NCBI RefSeq assembly: GCF_900168195.1
Contig: NZ_FUYX01000018.1
Coordinates: 29,957-93,956 of the forward strand
Source of the DNA: Allobosea thiooxidans
Lineage (GTDB): Bacteria; Pseudomonadota; Alphaproteobacteria; Rhizobiales; Beijerinckiaceae
DNA length: 64,000 nt
Direction: 5' to 3'
The position numbers and the translations under genes were made by a program. How positions within the stretch are numbered: the stretch's first letter is position 1; each line of letters starts with the position of its first letter. Positions 33,556 to 43,800 of the stretch are shown here, in pieces. Below the pieces are notes generated by a model, which worked only from the letters and a program-made list of their open reading frames with translations, was not told the DNA's origin and did not search any database.

Positions 33556-34743
33556 ATGTTCCTGCTCAATCACCACGCCGACTACCGCTCCGCGCTCCAC
33601 GCCGACGACATCGCGACGCTCGGCCCGGCCGGGGCGGATGCGATCGCGGCGCATCTCGCCCAGCGCGCGAACCATGCCCCGACGCCGCTGCACAGCCTGC
33701 CCGGCCTCGCCGTCGCGCTCGGGATCGGCGCGCTCTTCGTCAAGGACGAGGGCCAGCGCCTCGGCCTCGGCAGCTTCAAGGCGCTCGGCGGTGCCTATGC
33801 GGTGATCCGGCTCGCGCTGGAGGCGGCCTCCGCGAAGCTCGGGCGCACGCTCGGGGACGCCGAGATGAACGACCCGGCCGTCCGCGCCGTCGCCGCGGGC
33901 ATGACTTTCGCCTGCGCGACCGATGGCAACCATGGCCGCTCGGTGGCGCAGGGCGCGCAATTGCTCGGCGCCAAGGCGGTGATCTTCGTGCATGGCGGCG
34001 TCAGCGACGAGCGCGTCGCGGCGATCGCCCGGTTCGGCGCCGAGATGGTGCGCGTTTCCGGCACCTATGACGATTCCGTGGTCGAGGCCGCCCGCGTCGC
34101 GACGGAGCGCGGCTGGACCATCGTTTCCGACACCTCCTGGGACGGCTATGAACGCATCCCCGGCCTGGTCATGCAGGGCTACACTGCCATCGCCCGCGAG
34201 GGACTGGCACAGATGGCCGAGCGACCCACCCATGTCTTCGTGCAGGCCGGCGTCGGCGGCATCGCGGCCGCCCTCGCCGCCCAGATGCAGACCACCTTCG
34301 GCGATGCCCGGCCCTTCTTCACCGTGGTCGAACCGTCGCGGGCGGCCTGCATCTTCGAGGCGGCCCGGCTGGGGCACCCGGCCAAGATCGCCCATGGCGA
34401 GCCGACGGTGATGGCGATGCTCGAATGCTATGATCCCTCGCCGCTGGCGCTGCGCGTGCTCTATCGTGCCGCCGACGCCTTCCTGACCGCGGAGGATGCC
34501 GATGCCGTCGAGGCGATGAACCGCCTCGCCCGCCCGGCGGCGGGCGATCCGGCCATCGTCGCGGGCGAGAGCGGCGCGGCCGGCCTCGCCGGGCTGATCG
34601 CGGCATTGCGCGATCCGGCAGCGCGCGCTGCGCTCAAGCTGGACGGCAATTCGCGCGTCTTCCTGGTCAACACCGAAGGTGCGACCGACCCGGAACGCTA
34701 TGCCGAGCTCGTCGGGCTCCAGCCGGCCGAGGTCGCGGCGTGA
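33556..34743 (+). CDS. dpaL: Diaminopropionate ammonia-lyase (fold type II PLP enzyme)
   Basis: A 395-residue PLP enzyme. The cofactor Lys is Lys75 in GSFKALGGAYAV, the substrate/phosphate-binding segment is ACATDGNHGRSVAQGA, and the Gly-rich PLP phosphate loop is QAGVGGIAAAL. The pattern matches diaminopropionate ammonia-lyase, which converts 2,3-diaminopropionate to pyruvate and ammonia; a related threonine/serine-type lyase is the alternative. The divergent Lrp gene probably controls it, and it overlaps a GST gene (GTGA) downstream. Diaminopropionate occurs free, in beta-ODAP and in some siderophores and antibiotics. Confidence 0.87.
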   Translation: MFLLNHHADYRSALHADDIATLGPAGADAIAAHLAQRANHAPTPLHSLPGLAVALGIGALFVKDEGQRLGLGSFKALGGAYAVIRLALEAASAKLGRTLGDAEMNDPAVRAVAAGMTFACATDGNHGRSVAQGAQLLGAKAVIFVHGGVSDERVAAIARFGAEMVRVSGTYDDSVVEAARVATERGWTIVSDTSWDGYERIPGLVMQGYTAIAREGLAQMAERPTHVFVQAGVGGIAAALAAQMQTTFGDARPFFTVVEPSRAACIFEAARLGHPAKIAHGEPTVMAMLECYDPSPLALRVLYRAADAFLTAEDADAVEAMNRLARPAAGDPAIVAGESGAAGLAGLIAALRDPAARAALKLDGNSRVFLVNTEGATDPERYAELVGLQPAEVAA

Positions 34744-35408
34744 CCGCATCGGCCCCGGCCGGGCGGCTGACGCTCTATTCGCAGAGCCATTCGCCCTATG
34801 CGCGCAAGACCATCGTCTTCGCGCATGAGGCCGGCATCGCCGACCGGCTCGCCGTCATCGACCACGAAACCAGCCCGACCAACCGCAACGCAGCCGTCTT
34901 CGCGGTCAATCCGCTCGGCAAGGTGCCGGTGCTGATCACGCCGGAGGCCGGGGCGGTCTTCGACTCGCTGGTGATCTGCGATTATCTCGACGGGCTGCAT
35001 GGCGGCCCGCGCCTGATCCCGGCCACCGGGCCCGCGCGCTGGCAGGCGCTGCGCCTGCATGCCGTGGCGCAGGGGCTGTGCGATGCCGGCATCGCGCTGC
35101 GCTGGGAGACGCTGCGGCGACCGGAGCCTCTGCGCTACGCGCCCCTGGCCGAAGGGCAAACGGCGAAGCTCGTCGATTCCTACGACCTGCTGGAGCGGGA
35201 GACGTTCGACGGCCCCGTCGATATCGGACAGATCGGGCTGGCGACGGCGCTGGCCTGGCTCGCCTTCCGCGCCTTGCCGGATTTCCGGCCCGGCCGCCCC
35301 CGGTTGACGCGTTGGTACGAGACCTTCTCCGAGCGCCCCTCGATGCGGGCGACCTCCTATTATGGCGAGACCCAGGACGGCCCTCGCACGCCGACCATTG
35401 CCGGATGA
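34740..35408 (+). CDS. Glutathione S-transferase family protein
   Basis: A 222-residue GST. The N-terminal thioredoxin-like domain (about 10-85) has LTLYSQSHSPYARKTIVFAH with the Ser/Tyr region at the usual catalytic place, and FAVNPLGKVPVLITPEAGAV with the cis-Pro and then DSLVICDYLD. An all-helical C-terminal domain follows. The GTG start overlaps the ammonia-lyase stop. Its role with the lyase is not obvious; it may deal with electrophilic products or simply share the promoter. Confidence 0.88.
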   Translation: MTASAPAGRLTLYSQSHSPYARKTIVFAHEAGIADRLAVIDHETSPTNRNAAVFAVNPLGKVPVLITPEAGAVFDSLVICDYLDGLHGGPRLIPATGPARWQALRLHAVAQGLCDAGIALRWETLRRPEPLRYAPLAEGQTAKLVDSYDLLERETFDGPVDIGQIGLATALAWLAFRALPDFRPGRPRLTRWYETFSERPSMRATSYYGETQDGPRTPTIAG

Positions 35409-35468
35409 CCGGCTGACGTCGTAGCAGGGGCGCCGCGGCCCGCGATCCGGCCGCGCCGGAGACCGCCC

Positions 35469-36665
35469 ATGAAGCTTCGTCCCGACACGCTGGCGATGAC
35501 CGCCGTCCTCGCCATGCTGACGGCGCTTGGGCCGCTCTCCACCGATTTCTATCTGCCTTCGCTGCCCGAGATCGCACGGGTGATGCAAACCGACGTCGCC
35601 GGCGCGCAGGCGACTTTGTCCTCCTTCCTGTTCGGCTTCGCCGCCGGGCAGATCTTCTGGGGGCCGCTCTCGGACCGGCTCGGGCGCAGGCCGGTGCTGC
35701 TCGCGGGGCTGAGCCTGTTCGCGCTGGCGACGCTGGCTTGCGCGATCTCGCCCACGATCGAGGCCCTGACGCTCGCGCGGGCGGCGCAGGCGCTCGGTGC
35801 CTCCGGGCCGATCGTGCTCGGCCGCGCCATGGTGCGCGACCTCTATGACGGCCCCCGGGCCGGCCGCGAGCTCGCACGCATGGGCATGATCATGGGGCTG
35901 GTGCCGGCGATCGCGCCCGTGATCGGCGGCGTGCTGCAGGTCGCCTTCGGCTGGCGCTCGACCTTCGTCGCCTCGCTCGCCTTCGCGCTCGCGCTCGCTG
36001 TCGTCATCATCACGGTGATGCCGGAGACGCTGCGCGTGCGCTCGCCGCAGCCGCTGTCGCCGGTCGCGATCTTCCGCGGCTTCGGCACGCTGCTGCACAA
36101 CCGCGCCTTCCGCGTCTATGTCGCGCTCACCGCGCTGGCCTATGCCGGGCTCTTCGCCTTCATCTCCGGATCGGCCTTCGTGCTGATCGGCGTCTACGGG
36201 CTGACGCCGGTCGAGTACGGCTTCTCCTTCGGTTTCGGCGTGCTCGGCTACATCACCGGCACGATCATCGCCCAGCGCCTGGTCGGGCGGCGCGGCATGG
36301 ACGGCGTCATCGCAATCGGCGTGCGCTGCCTGGCCGGCGGCGGCCTCGCGATGCTGGTCGGGGTCCTGACCGGCATCGGCGGAGCGGCCGGCGTCGTGCT
36401 GCCGATGGCGATCTATGCCTGCGGCGTCGGCCTCACCATGCCGCAGGCCCAGGCCTCGGCGATGATGCCCTTCCCCGACCGCGCCGGCGCGGCCTCATCC
36501 TTCAACGGGCTGTGCCAGATGCTGCTCTCAGCCTGCATCGGCCTGCTCGTCGGCCATCTGTTGAAGAACGCCGCGCTGCCGCTGCCGCTGGTGATGTCGG
36601 CGCTGGGTGTGGCCGCGCTCGTGCTGTTCCGGGCGACACGCGGGATCCGGGCGGCGAAGAGCTAA
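35469..36665 (+). CDS. MFS drug-resistance transporter, Bcr/CflA family
   Basis: A 398-residue, 12-helix major facilitator. The Bcr/CflA signature STDFYLPSLPEIARVMQ is near the N-terminus, loop 2-3 motif A is GPLSDRLGRRPVLLAG, and helix 5 motif C is GLVPAIAPVIGGVLQ. Relatives export bicyclomycin, sulfonamides, chloramphenicol or cysteine by proton antiport. It follows the GST gene by 60 bases and may be cotranscribed with the diaminopropionate lyase, raising the possibility that it exports a related amino acid or antibiotic. Confidence 0.92.
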   Translation: MKLRPDTLAMTAVLAMLTALGPLSTDFYLPSLPEIARVMQTDVAGAQATLSSFLFGFAAGQIFWGPLSDRLGRRPVLLAGLSLFALATLACAISPTIEALTLARAAQALGASGPIVLGRAMVRDLYDGPRAGRELARMGMIMGLVPAIAPVIGGVLQVAFGWRSTFVASLAFALALAVVIITVMPETLRVRSPQPLSPVAIFRGFGTLLHNRAFRVYVALTALAYAGLFAFISGSAFVLIGVYGLTPVEYGFSFGFGVLGYITGTIIAQRLVGRRGMDGVIAIGVRCLAGGGLAMLVGVLTGIGGAAGVVLPMAIYACGVGLTMPQAQASAMMPFPDRAGAASSFNGLCQMLLSACIGLLVGHLLKNAALPLPLVMSALGVAALVLFRATRGIRAAKS

Positions 36666-36734
36666 GCTCTTGCCGGCCGGACTTACCCCGACCGCCCATG
36701 CCTTCCCTGGTGAAGCATGGCGCTCAAGACCTGG

Positions 36735-36757
36735 ATGCTCGCCACAAGGGCGAGCAT
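36735..36757. repeat. Dispersed palindromic repeat, family 2 (short copy)
   Basis: Hairpin with arms ATGCTCGCC and GGCGAGCAT around a five-base loop (ACAAG), followed by GACGC. The same unit occurs in the larger elements at 48185 and 54226. It lies between the convergent MFS and penicillin-binding protein genes. Confidence 0.75.
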
Positions 36758-36836
36758 GACGCGCTCTGAAATTCGGTTGTGGCCACGGGCTCCGGGCCCA
36801 GGCCTTCGCCTGCCCCCGGACTGACGGCGAGCTCCC

Positions 36837-38999
36837 TCAGCCGCCGAACAGCCGCTCGAAGAAGTTGCGCTCCTGCGGCGCGGGCCTGACCCAGGCGCGA
36901 TCGCCCTCCGGCTGGACGCCGGCCGGCGGTATCCGGGCATCGGCGACGGGCGCGCCATCGCCGAAGATGGTCTTCGGCGCGCCCTGCCAGAAGCCGCCCG
37001 GCAGCGGCACCGGCTGGGCGCCGGCATGAGCCGCCTTCATGTACTTGCCCCAGATCTCGGCCGGCAGGCCGGCGCCGGTGACCCGCTTCATCGTGGAGTT
37101 GTCGTCGTTGCCGACCCAGACGGCGGTGACGAGCCGCCCGGTGAAGCCGACGAACCAGGCGTCGCGGTAGTCCTGGGTGGTGCCGGACTTGCCACCGACC
37201 TCCCAACCCGGAAGATTGACCTTGGAGCCGGTGCCGCCGGTCATCACCGCGTGGAACATGGTGTTCATCATCGCCAGCGTCTGCGGCTGGATCACCGGGC
37301 CGAAATTGTTCGCCTTGCGGGCATAGACCACCTTGCCGCTGGTCGAGCGGACCTCGCGGATGACATAGGGCAGGACCGACTGCCCGCCATTGGCGAAGCT
37401 GGCATAGGCCGCGGTCATCTCGAGCGGGGTGACCTCCGAGGTGCCGAGCGACAACGAGGGGTTGGCCTGCAGCGGCGAGCTGATGCCGAGGCGCTGCGCC
37501 GTGCGGACGACCTCGCGCGGGGTCACCTCCTGGATCAGCCGCGCCACCACCGTGTTGAGCGAATGGGCGAAGGCGGTCTGCAGCGTCACCGGGCCGCGGA
37601 AGGTGCGCGAGTAGTTCTCCGGCTCCCAGCCCTTGATCGAGACCGGCGAGTCGTCGCGGATCGTGTCCGGCGTCATGCCCTTCTCGATCGCCGTCAGATA
37701 GACGAAGGGCTTGAAGGAGGAACCCGGCTGGCGCCGCGCGGCCGTCGCCCGGTTGAACTGGCTCTTGGTGTAGTCGCGCCCGCCGATGAGCGCGCGGATC
37801 GCGCCATCCGGCGCGAGCGAGACCACGGCCCCCTGCGTGGCGTGCAGCTTGGCACCCTGCGCCGAGAGCGCGTCGACCAGGATGGTCTCGGCCGAGCCCT
37901 GAAGCTTGGTGTCGAGCGTGGTCAGCACCGTGACGTCGCCCTCGACGGCCCCGATGAAGTCGTCGAGCACGTCCATGACGTAATCGGCCGCGTAGTTGAC
38001 GGAACCGGCGCCGACGCGCTCGGGCACTTCGGCCGGAGCGGTGAGCGCGGATTTGGCCGCGGCCTGCGAGATGAAGCCCTGGTCCGCCATCGCCGTGATG
38101 ACCAGCTGGGCCCGCTTCTCGGCCGCATCGGGGTTGCGGTTGGGCGCCAGGCGCGAGGGAGCCTGGACAAGGCCCGCCAGCATCGCCGCCTCGGCGATCG
38201 TCACCGAGCGCGCCGACTTGTTGAAATAGCGCTGCGCCGCCGCCTCGACGCCATAGGCGCCGGAGCCGAAATAGACGCGGTTCAGATAAAGCTCGAGGAT
38301 CTGGTCCTTGCTGTAGGTGCGCTCCAGCCAGAGCGCCAGGATCGCCTCCTGGATCTTGCGGGCGGCGGTGCGCTCCTGCGTCAGGAACAGGTTCTTGGCG
38401 AGCTGCTGGGTCAGTGTCGAGCCGCCCTGGGCGACGCCGCGGCCGCGCAGATTGGTGACGAGCGCGCGGGTGATGCCGATCGGATCGATGCCGAAATGCT
38501 CATAGAAGCGCCTGTCCTCGATCGCGACGAAGGCCTTCGGCAGATAGGGTGGGATCTCGCCGATGGTGACGGTGCGCCCACCGGTCTCGCCGCGATTGGC
38601 GAGCAGCGAGCCGTCGGCGGCGAGGATCGCGATGTTCGGCGGCCGCTTCGGCACCGTCAGCTGGTCGATCGGCGGCAGCTGCGAGGCATGATAGGCGATC
38701 AAGCCGCCGAGCCCGATCGCGCACCACAGGCCGAGCACCATGGTCCAGTAGAACAGCCCGCCGAGCAGCGTCCGCCGCCGGCGCCCGCGCCTGCCGCCGC
38801 CGCTCCCGCCCCCACCGCGCTTGCTGCGCTTCGGCGCGTTGCGGAGCTGCCGGCTCGGCTCGGGCCGGGCCGGAGCGTTCTGGAAGCGGACCGGGCGATC
38901 GTCGGGAGAAAGGCGCATGTCACCGTCATCGCGGCTGTCGCCGCTCTCATAGCCAAAGGAGGGCTCGCGCCGCTCGCCTCGTGAAATCCGGTTGTTCAT
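36837..38999 (-). CDS. Penicillin-binding protein 1A family (class A, transglycosylase/transpeptidase)
   Basis: A 720-residue bifunctional peptidoglycan synthase. A long basic and Gly-rich cytoplasmic tail (about 1-78) precedes one membrane helix (about 80-103). The GT51 transglycosylase domain has the catalytic Glu161 in AIEDRRFYEHFG and QGGSTLTQQLAKNLFL. The transpeptidase domain has the Ser-x-x-Lys motif in PGSSFKPF (about 427-434), SLN, and KSGTT. The C-terminus is Pro-rich. The start at 38999 has GGGGCAGG upstream; an ATG at 39026 would add nine residues. It polymerises and crosslinks lipid II in the periplasm. Confidence 0.93.
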   Translation of the reverse strand: MNNRISRGERREPSFGYESGDSRDDGDMRLSPDDRPVRFQNAPARPEPSRQLRNAPKRSKRGGGGSGGGRRGRRRRTLLGGLFYWTMVLGLWCAIGLGGLIAYHASQLPPIDQLTVPKRPPNIAILAADGSLLANRGETGGRTVTIGEIPPYLPKAFVAIEDRRFYEHFGIDPIGITRALVTNLRGRGVAQGGSTLTQQLAKNLFLTQERTAARKIQEAILALWLERTYSKDQILELYLNRVYFGSGAYGVEAAAQRYFNKSARSVTIAEAAMLAGLVQAPSRLAPNRNPDAAEKRAQLVITAMADQGFISQAAAKSALTAPAEVPERVGAGSVNYAADYVMDVLDDFIGAVEGDVTVLTTLDTKLQGSAETILVDALSAQGAKLHATQGAVVSLAPDGAIRALIGGRDYTKSQFNRATAARRQPGSSFKPFVYLTAIEKGMTPDTIRDDSPVSIKGWEPENYSRTFRGPVTLQTAFAHSLNTVVARLIQEVTPREVVRTAQRLGISSPLQANPSLSLGTSEVTPLEMTAAYASFANGGQSVLPYVIREVRSTSGKVVYARKANNFGPVIQPQTLAMMNTMFHAVMTGGTGSKVNLPGWEVGGKSGTTQDYRDAWFVGFTGRLVTAVWVGNDDNSTMKRVTGAGLPAEIWGKYMKAAHAGAQPVPLPGGFWQGAPKTIFGDGAPVADARIPPAGVQPEGDRAWVRPAPQERNFFERLFGG

Positions 39000-39255
39000 C
39001 CTGCCCCGTTCAACCCAGGCCGCCATCGCGATGCGGTCCGGTCACACAAGATTCAAACATGGCGCTTTTAAGGGTTCGTAAAGCGTGCAGCGCGGCATGC
39101 GGGCAACAGCCGTCGCGAGAACGTGATCAAACTTGCAAGTTCGCAAACGAAATCGTCACCTAGTGGGATATTGCGCAAAATCCGGTGTCTCGCCTAGAAC
39201 CCCACCTGAAATTTCCGGCCATTGACCGCACATCGTCTCAAGCAAGGACCACCTC

Positions 39256-39642
39256 ATGCAGTTCCTGTCCCGCTTCTCACCCTACACCCTCGGGCTGCTC
39301 CGCATCTTCGCCGCGCTGACCTTCATCTCGCATGGCACGCAGAAGCTGCTCGGCTTCCCGGCTGCGCCGTCCTGGGGCATGCCCGCCATGCTGTCGCTGC
39401 CCTGGACCGCCGGCCTGCTGGAGATCGTGGGCGGCGCCCTCGTCCTCGTCGGCTTCCTGACCCGTCCGGCCGCCTTCGTCCTCTCGGGGATGATGGCCGT
39501 CGCCTACTGGATGGCCCATGGCTCGCAGGGCTTCTATCCGCTGCTGAACGGCGGCGAGGCGGCGATGCTGTTCTGCTTCATCTTCCTCTACATCGCCACG
39601 GCGGGCCCCGGCGCCTTCGCCATCGAGTCCCGCAGGGGCTGA
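39256..39642 (+). CDS. DoxX family membrane protein
   Basis: A 128-residue protein with four membrane helices. DoxX features are LLRIFAALTFISHGTQKLLG, then GLLEIVGGALVLVGFLTRPAAF, and AVAYWMAHGSQGFYPLLNGGE. DoxX-family proteins are linked to redox or membrane-stress functions, but biochemical roles are mostly unclear. AAGGA precedes the ATG. It is monocistronic, ending in a terminator shared with trxA on the other strand. Nothing else was recognised in the 256-base gap between it and the divergent penicillin-binding protein gene, which should hold both promoters. Confidence 0.9.
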   Translation: MQFLSRFSPYTLGLLRIFAALTFISHGTQKLLGFPAAPSWGMPAMLSLPWTAGLLEIVGGALVLVGFLTRPAAFVLSGMMAVAYWMAHGSQGFYPLLNGGEAAMLFCFIFLYIATAGPGAFAIESRRG

Positions 39643-39666
39643 CGTTCCAGCGACGTCGCGACCATG

Positions 39667-39702
39667 AAGAAGGCCCGCCTCCTCCTCGGAAGCGGGCCTT
39701 TT
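39667..39702. terminator. Bidirectional intrinsic terminator between doxX-like gene and trxA
   Basis: Arms AAGGCCCGC (39670-39678) and GCGGGCCTT (39692-39700) form a perfect nine-base stem, with T's on the plus strand and GAAGAA before it giving T-rich RNA on the minus strand. It lies between the convergent stops at 39642 and 39725. Confidence 0.85.
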
Positions 39703-39724
39703 CCACGTCGGATGCAAGCGCCGG

Positions 39725-40045
39725 TCAGACCGCGGCGGAAATCCAGCGCGAGAGATCGCTCTTGGGCGCCGCGCCGACCTTCTGCGAGGCGAGCTTGCCG
39801 TCCTTGAACAGCATCAGGGTCGGGATCGAGCGGATGCCGAACTGGGCCGGGACCTGCTGATTCTCGTCGACGTTCATCTTGACGATCTTGACCTTGCCCT
39901 GCAGCTCGGTCGCGATTTCCTCGAGCGCCGGGCCGATCATGCGGCAGGGGCCGCACCATTCCGCCCAGAAATCCACGACGACCGGCTCGGAAGACTTCAG
40001 CACATCGGCCTCGAAGCTCTGATCGGTTACCTTGCTCGTTGCCAT
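39725..40045 (-). CDS. trxA: Thioredoxin
   Basis: A 106-residue classical thioredoxin with the active-site motif WCGPC (Cys31, Cys34), preceded by VVVDFWAEW, and the cis-Pro segment IRSIPTLMLFKDG. It is the general cytoplasmic disulfide reductant, recycled by thioredoxin reductase. The start at 40045 gives the standard length. It lies 117 bases downstream of the DUF1345 gene at the tail of the divL-addA operon, an arrangement (addA near trxA) common in alphaproteobacteria, but it may also have its own promoter. Confidence 0.97.
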   Translation of the reverse strand: MATSKVTDQSFEADVLKSSEPVVVDFWAEWCGPCRMIGPALEEIATELQGKVKIVKMNVDENQQVPAQFGIRSIPTLMLFKDGKLASQKVGAAPKSDLSRWISAAV

Positions 40046-40162
40046 GACTGGCTGCCTTTCGGTTGCAACGGGCGGCAAGGCCGCCCTTCGCCAGCGAAGC
40101 TATGAACGCCTGCCCCTCCGGTCAAGGCGCCTGGATCGCAGGGCAGAGGCGAGAGCAACGCG

Positions 40163-40819
40163 TCACGAACCGCCCGAGACCAGGCTCGCGCCGACATTGA
40201 TCGCCATCGCCAGGATCGCGGTGTTGAAGACGAAGGTCAGGACCGAATGCAGGAGCACGATGCCGCGCGCCTCGCGCGTCGTGACGCCGACATCGGAGGT
40301 CTGCGCGGTGCAGCCGATCGTGTAAGCGAAATACAGGAAATCGACATAGTCCGGGTCGGCCTTGCCGGAGAAGTCGAGGCAGGGTTCGGCCCTGCCGCCG
40401 CGATAGTAGATGCCGGCATAATGCAGGGCGAAGAAGGCGTGCAGCAGCGTCCATGAGCACAGGATCGTGACGCCACCCAACGCCAGATGGTTGCCGCGCT
40501 CGCCGGCAGACACCGCGCCGAGGCCGCTGAGCTGGACCACGATGGCGACGAGGCTCGTGCTGGCGGCGAGGCAGGCGATGATCAGGATGGCGAAGGCGCC
40601 CTCGTCCTGACGCTCGGCCCGGGCCCGTATCTCATCGACCGTCTCGGTGAACATGGTCGAGGCGAGCAGGCCGAGATAGAGGACCGAACCGATGTTCCAG
40701 GCGATCAGGAACCGCGTCGCCCAGCGCCAGTCGCCGGGCAGCAGCGCCGCCAGCCCCGCCCCGGCCACCAGCGCCGCCAACAGGCGCGGGCGCAGCAGCA
40801 GGGACGGCAGGAGCTTCAT
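40163..40819 (-). CDS. DUF1345 membrane protein
   Basis: A 218-residue predicted inner-membrane protein with five to six hydrophobic segments. Sequences such as RWATRFLIAWNIGSVLYLGL, EGAFAILIIACLAASTSLVA and the polar DPDYVDFLYFAYTIGCTAQTSDV stretch between helices are characteristic of the DUF1345 family. That last segment resembles the pore-loop region of two-helix ion channels, which is why some family members are suspected channels; the function is not established. Its ATG overlaps the addA stop (ATGA), so it is cotranscribed with addAB. Confidence 0.85.
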   Translation of the reverse strand: MKLLPSLLLRPRLLAALVAGAGLAALLPGDWRWATRFLIAWNIGSVLYLGLLASTMFTETVDEIRARAERQDEGAFAILIIACLAASTSLVAIVVQLSGLGAVSAGERGNHLALGGVTILCSWTLLHAFFALHYAGIYYRGGRAEPCLDFSGKADPDYVDFLYFAYTIGCTAQTSDVGVTTREARGIVLLHSVLTFVFNTAILAMAINVGASLVSGGS

Positions 40820-43800
40820 GGCAGGGATCCGTCGGGGAGGCCGAGGCTAGCGCCCGGCGTCCCTCCTGCCAAGGCGAGCAGAGCGGCGTCGAGTTGCTCC
40901 GCGGCGAGCTCGAAATGAGCGAGATTCGCCGTATAGACCACCAGCGCCCGGATCGCCCGGCCGGGATAGATCTCGCGCATCAGGGCGGCATAGGCGGCAA
41001 GCTGCGCCAGCGTCCCGACCGGAATCGCCTCGGCCTCGGCCGGCGGTCGGGCCGTCGTCTTGAAATCGGCGATGACGACGCTGTCGGCCGTGACGGCCAG
41101 CCGATCGATCCGTCCCGAGACGGCGCGCCGCGCGCCGTCCGGCAGGCGGATGGCACCGGCGACGGGCACCTCCGCCAGCGCCTCGCCGGTGAAGAGGGCA
41201 GCGAGGCCCGGCTCATCCAGCAAGGCCAGGGCCTGGGCGACGATGCGCGCCCGCCGCTCCGCCGGGAGCGCGCCGCCGCGCGCTTGCGCCAAAACGTCCG
41301 CGGTGGCGGCACGGCGCTCGGCCGGCAGGTCGGGCAGGAGCTGGAGCAGAAGGTGGGCCAGCCGGCCGGCGGCTGCGGCTTCAGCGAGGAACGGCCCGTC
41401 GCCCGGCCGCTCCTCGCCATCGGCGGCCGAAAGCGCGTTCGAGGGCTTGAGCGGCGGGACGGGCTCCGCCTCGCGCTCGACCGGCCTCGCGAGCCACTCG
41501 GGAGCGGACGGAGGTCGTTCCGCGGGGCGGGTCTCTCCCGCTTCCGCCGGCGCCGGTGGCGTGACGGAGAAGCGCAGGGTCGCGTCCTCGCCCTCACCGA
41601 TCGCGTCGAGCCCTGCCGCGGACTGTGCCAGACCTTCCGCGATCATCGCGTACCAGCTCCCATTCGGGGCCTCGCCCTTGGCCTGGGCGCCGCAGACGAT
41701 CAGCCGGTCCTCGGCGCGGGTCATGGCGACATAGAGCAGGCGGTGATGCTCCTCGACCATCTGGGCGACGACCTTGGCCTTGGCGGCGGCCGTCGCCTGC
41801 GTATCCTCGGCGCTCGCGGGCGGCCAGATCGGGACGAGGCCTGCGCGCTGCGCCGGCACGGCGAGGATCTTGGGCAGACGCTTGGCGCCCGGCTCGATGC
41901 CGAGATCGGCGAGGATGACGATCTTCGCCTCCAGCCCCTTCGAGCCGTGGACGGTCATGACGCGAACCTCGCCGGCGCTGGCAGAGAGATCGCGCTTCAC
42001 GTCGGCGGCGCTGCCGGTGACGTGCTGGAGGAAGCCGGCGAGCGAGGGGCCATAACGGCGCTCATGGTCGAGCGCGGCATTGAGGAAGGCGTCGAGTGCA
42101 TCGCCCGCCTCGGCGCCGAGGCGGGCCAAGGCGAGATTGCGCCCGCCGCCCGGGCCGAGCAGCCCGGCGAAGAAGCGGAAAGGGCCGCAGCGGCCGGCCT
42201 CGTGTGCCCAGTCGGCGAGCCTCGCTTCGGCCGCGGCATAGCGCGGTTCGCTCGCGGCTGCCTCCTGCAGGGCGGCACGCAGCGAGCCCTTGCGGCCGGG
42301 CGCCAGACGCAGCAGATCGTCGTCGTCCAGGTCGATCAGCGGCGTCTTCAGCGCCGTGGCGAGCGTCAGATCGTCATCCGGCAGCAGCAGCGCGCGGCCG
42401 AGCACGACGAGATCCTCCACCGCGGGGTGCTCTGCGAGCGTCAGCCGGTCGCGACCGGTGACGGGCACGCCCGCATCCTTCAGCGCCTTGACGATCGCTT
42501 CGAAGAGCGCCCCGCGCTGGCGCAGCAGGATCATGACGTCACCGGCGGCGAAGGGATTGCCCCGGTCGTCGCGGCGGTCGCGGTGCCAGCGCTGCAGGGT
42601 GTGCGCGATGCGCTCGGCGAGCTTGACCGTGCCGCTGCGCCGCTCCGGCGCGTCGACCGGCGTGGTCCAGGCGTCCGGCGGTTCGCCGGTATCGTTGGCA
42701 GCAAGTGGCCAGATATCGACCGTTCCGGGCGCGCTGCGACGGACGGTGTCGTGCATCTCCGGCCGCGCCGCGCCGTCGAAGACGAGGCCGCGCGCATGCT
42801 CCGGCAGGGCGAAGACGGCGTCGACCGCCTGCATGATGTCCGGCGCCGATCGGAAGGAGGTGTTGAGGCTGATCGCCTCGAAGGCGAGTTCCGCCTGCGC
42901 GATGCGCCGACCGAGCGCGCGGCGTTCCTCGCCGAAGGCGGCGGGCGCGGCTCCTTGAAAGCCGTAGATCGACTGCTTCTCGTCGCCGACGACGAAGATG
43001 GTGCGCGGCTTGGCCCTGAGATCGCCTCCGCCGGTGAATTCCTCGGCGAGCTTGCGCAGGATCGCCCATTGCGCCTCGCCGGTGTCCTGCGCCTCGTCGA
43101 GCAGGATATGGTCGATGCCGGCGTCGAGCTTGTAGAGCACCCAGGCCGCCTCGACACGCTCCAGCAGCGAGCGCGTCCGCGCGATCAGGTCGTCATAATC
43201 GAGCAGCGAGCGCAGGCTCTTCTGGCGCTGGTAGGAGGCGAGCATCCGCGTCACCAGAAGGGCAAGCGCGGCGCTGCGGTCGCGAATGGCGATCGCATTG
43301 ATCGCATCGGCGGCCGTCAGCAGGCAGGCGGCGAGCGCCTCAAGCGTCGCCAGCAGCGCGCCTTCGAACTCGGATTTGCCCTTGCCGCGGATATTGGCGT
43401 TGATCGTGCCGGCTTCGGTGATGAAGCCGCGTCGGCAGAAGGCGACGGGATCCCCGTCATCCTGCCCGGCGAGCAGCGTGCGCAGATTGGCCGCGAGGTT
43501 CTGGCGGGTCGCGCTGCCGGCCTGCAACGCCTCGATCAAGGTGGAAACGCCCGGCAGAGCTGCGAGGCCGGCGCGGAACGCGACCTTCACCGCGTCGGCG
43601 TCGAGATCAGCGGCGATGCCGAGGAAGGCGGCGATGCCGGCCAGCATCTCCCGCGGATCGCGGGCGCGGCCGTTCTCGTCGCTGAACAAGGCGCGCTGGC
43701 GCAGCGCCTCCTGCACCATGGTCTCGAAGGAATCCTGCGCGGCGAGCTGCGCCAGCAGGTCGAGCGCGCCGGCCTCCGCCCCGTCCGGATTCGCGGCGAC

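Noticed and set aside
40163..40819. DUF1345 protein considered as a confirmed potassium channel
   Set aside because: Only a loose resemblance of one loop to pore regions is visible, with no T-V-G-Y-G-type filter.
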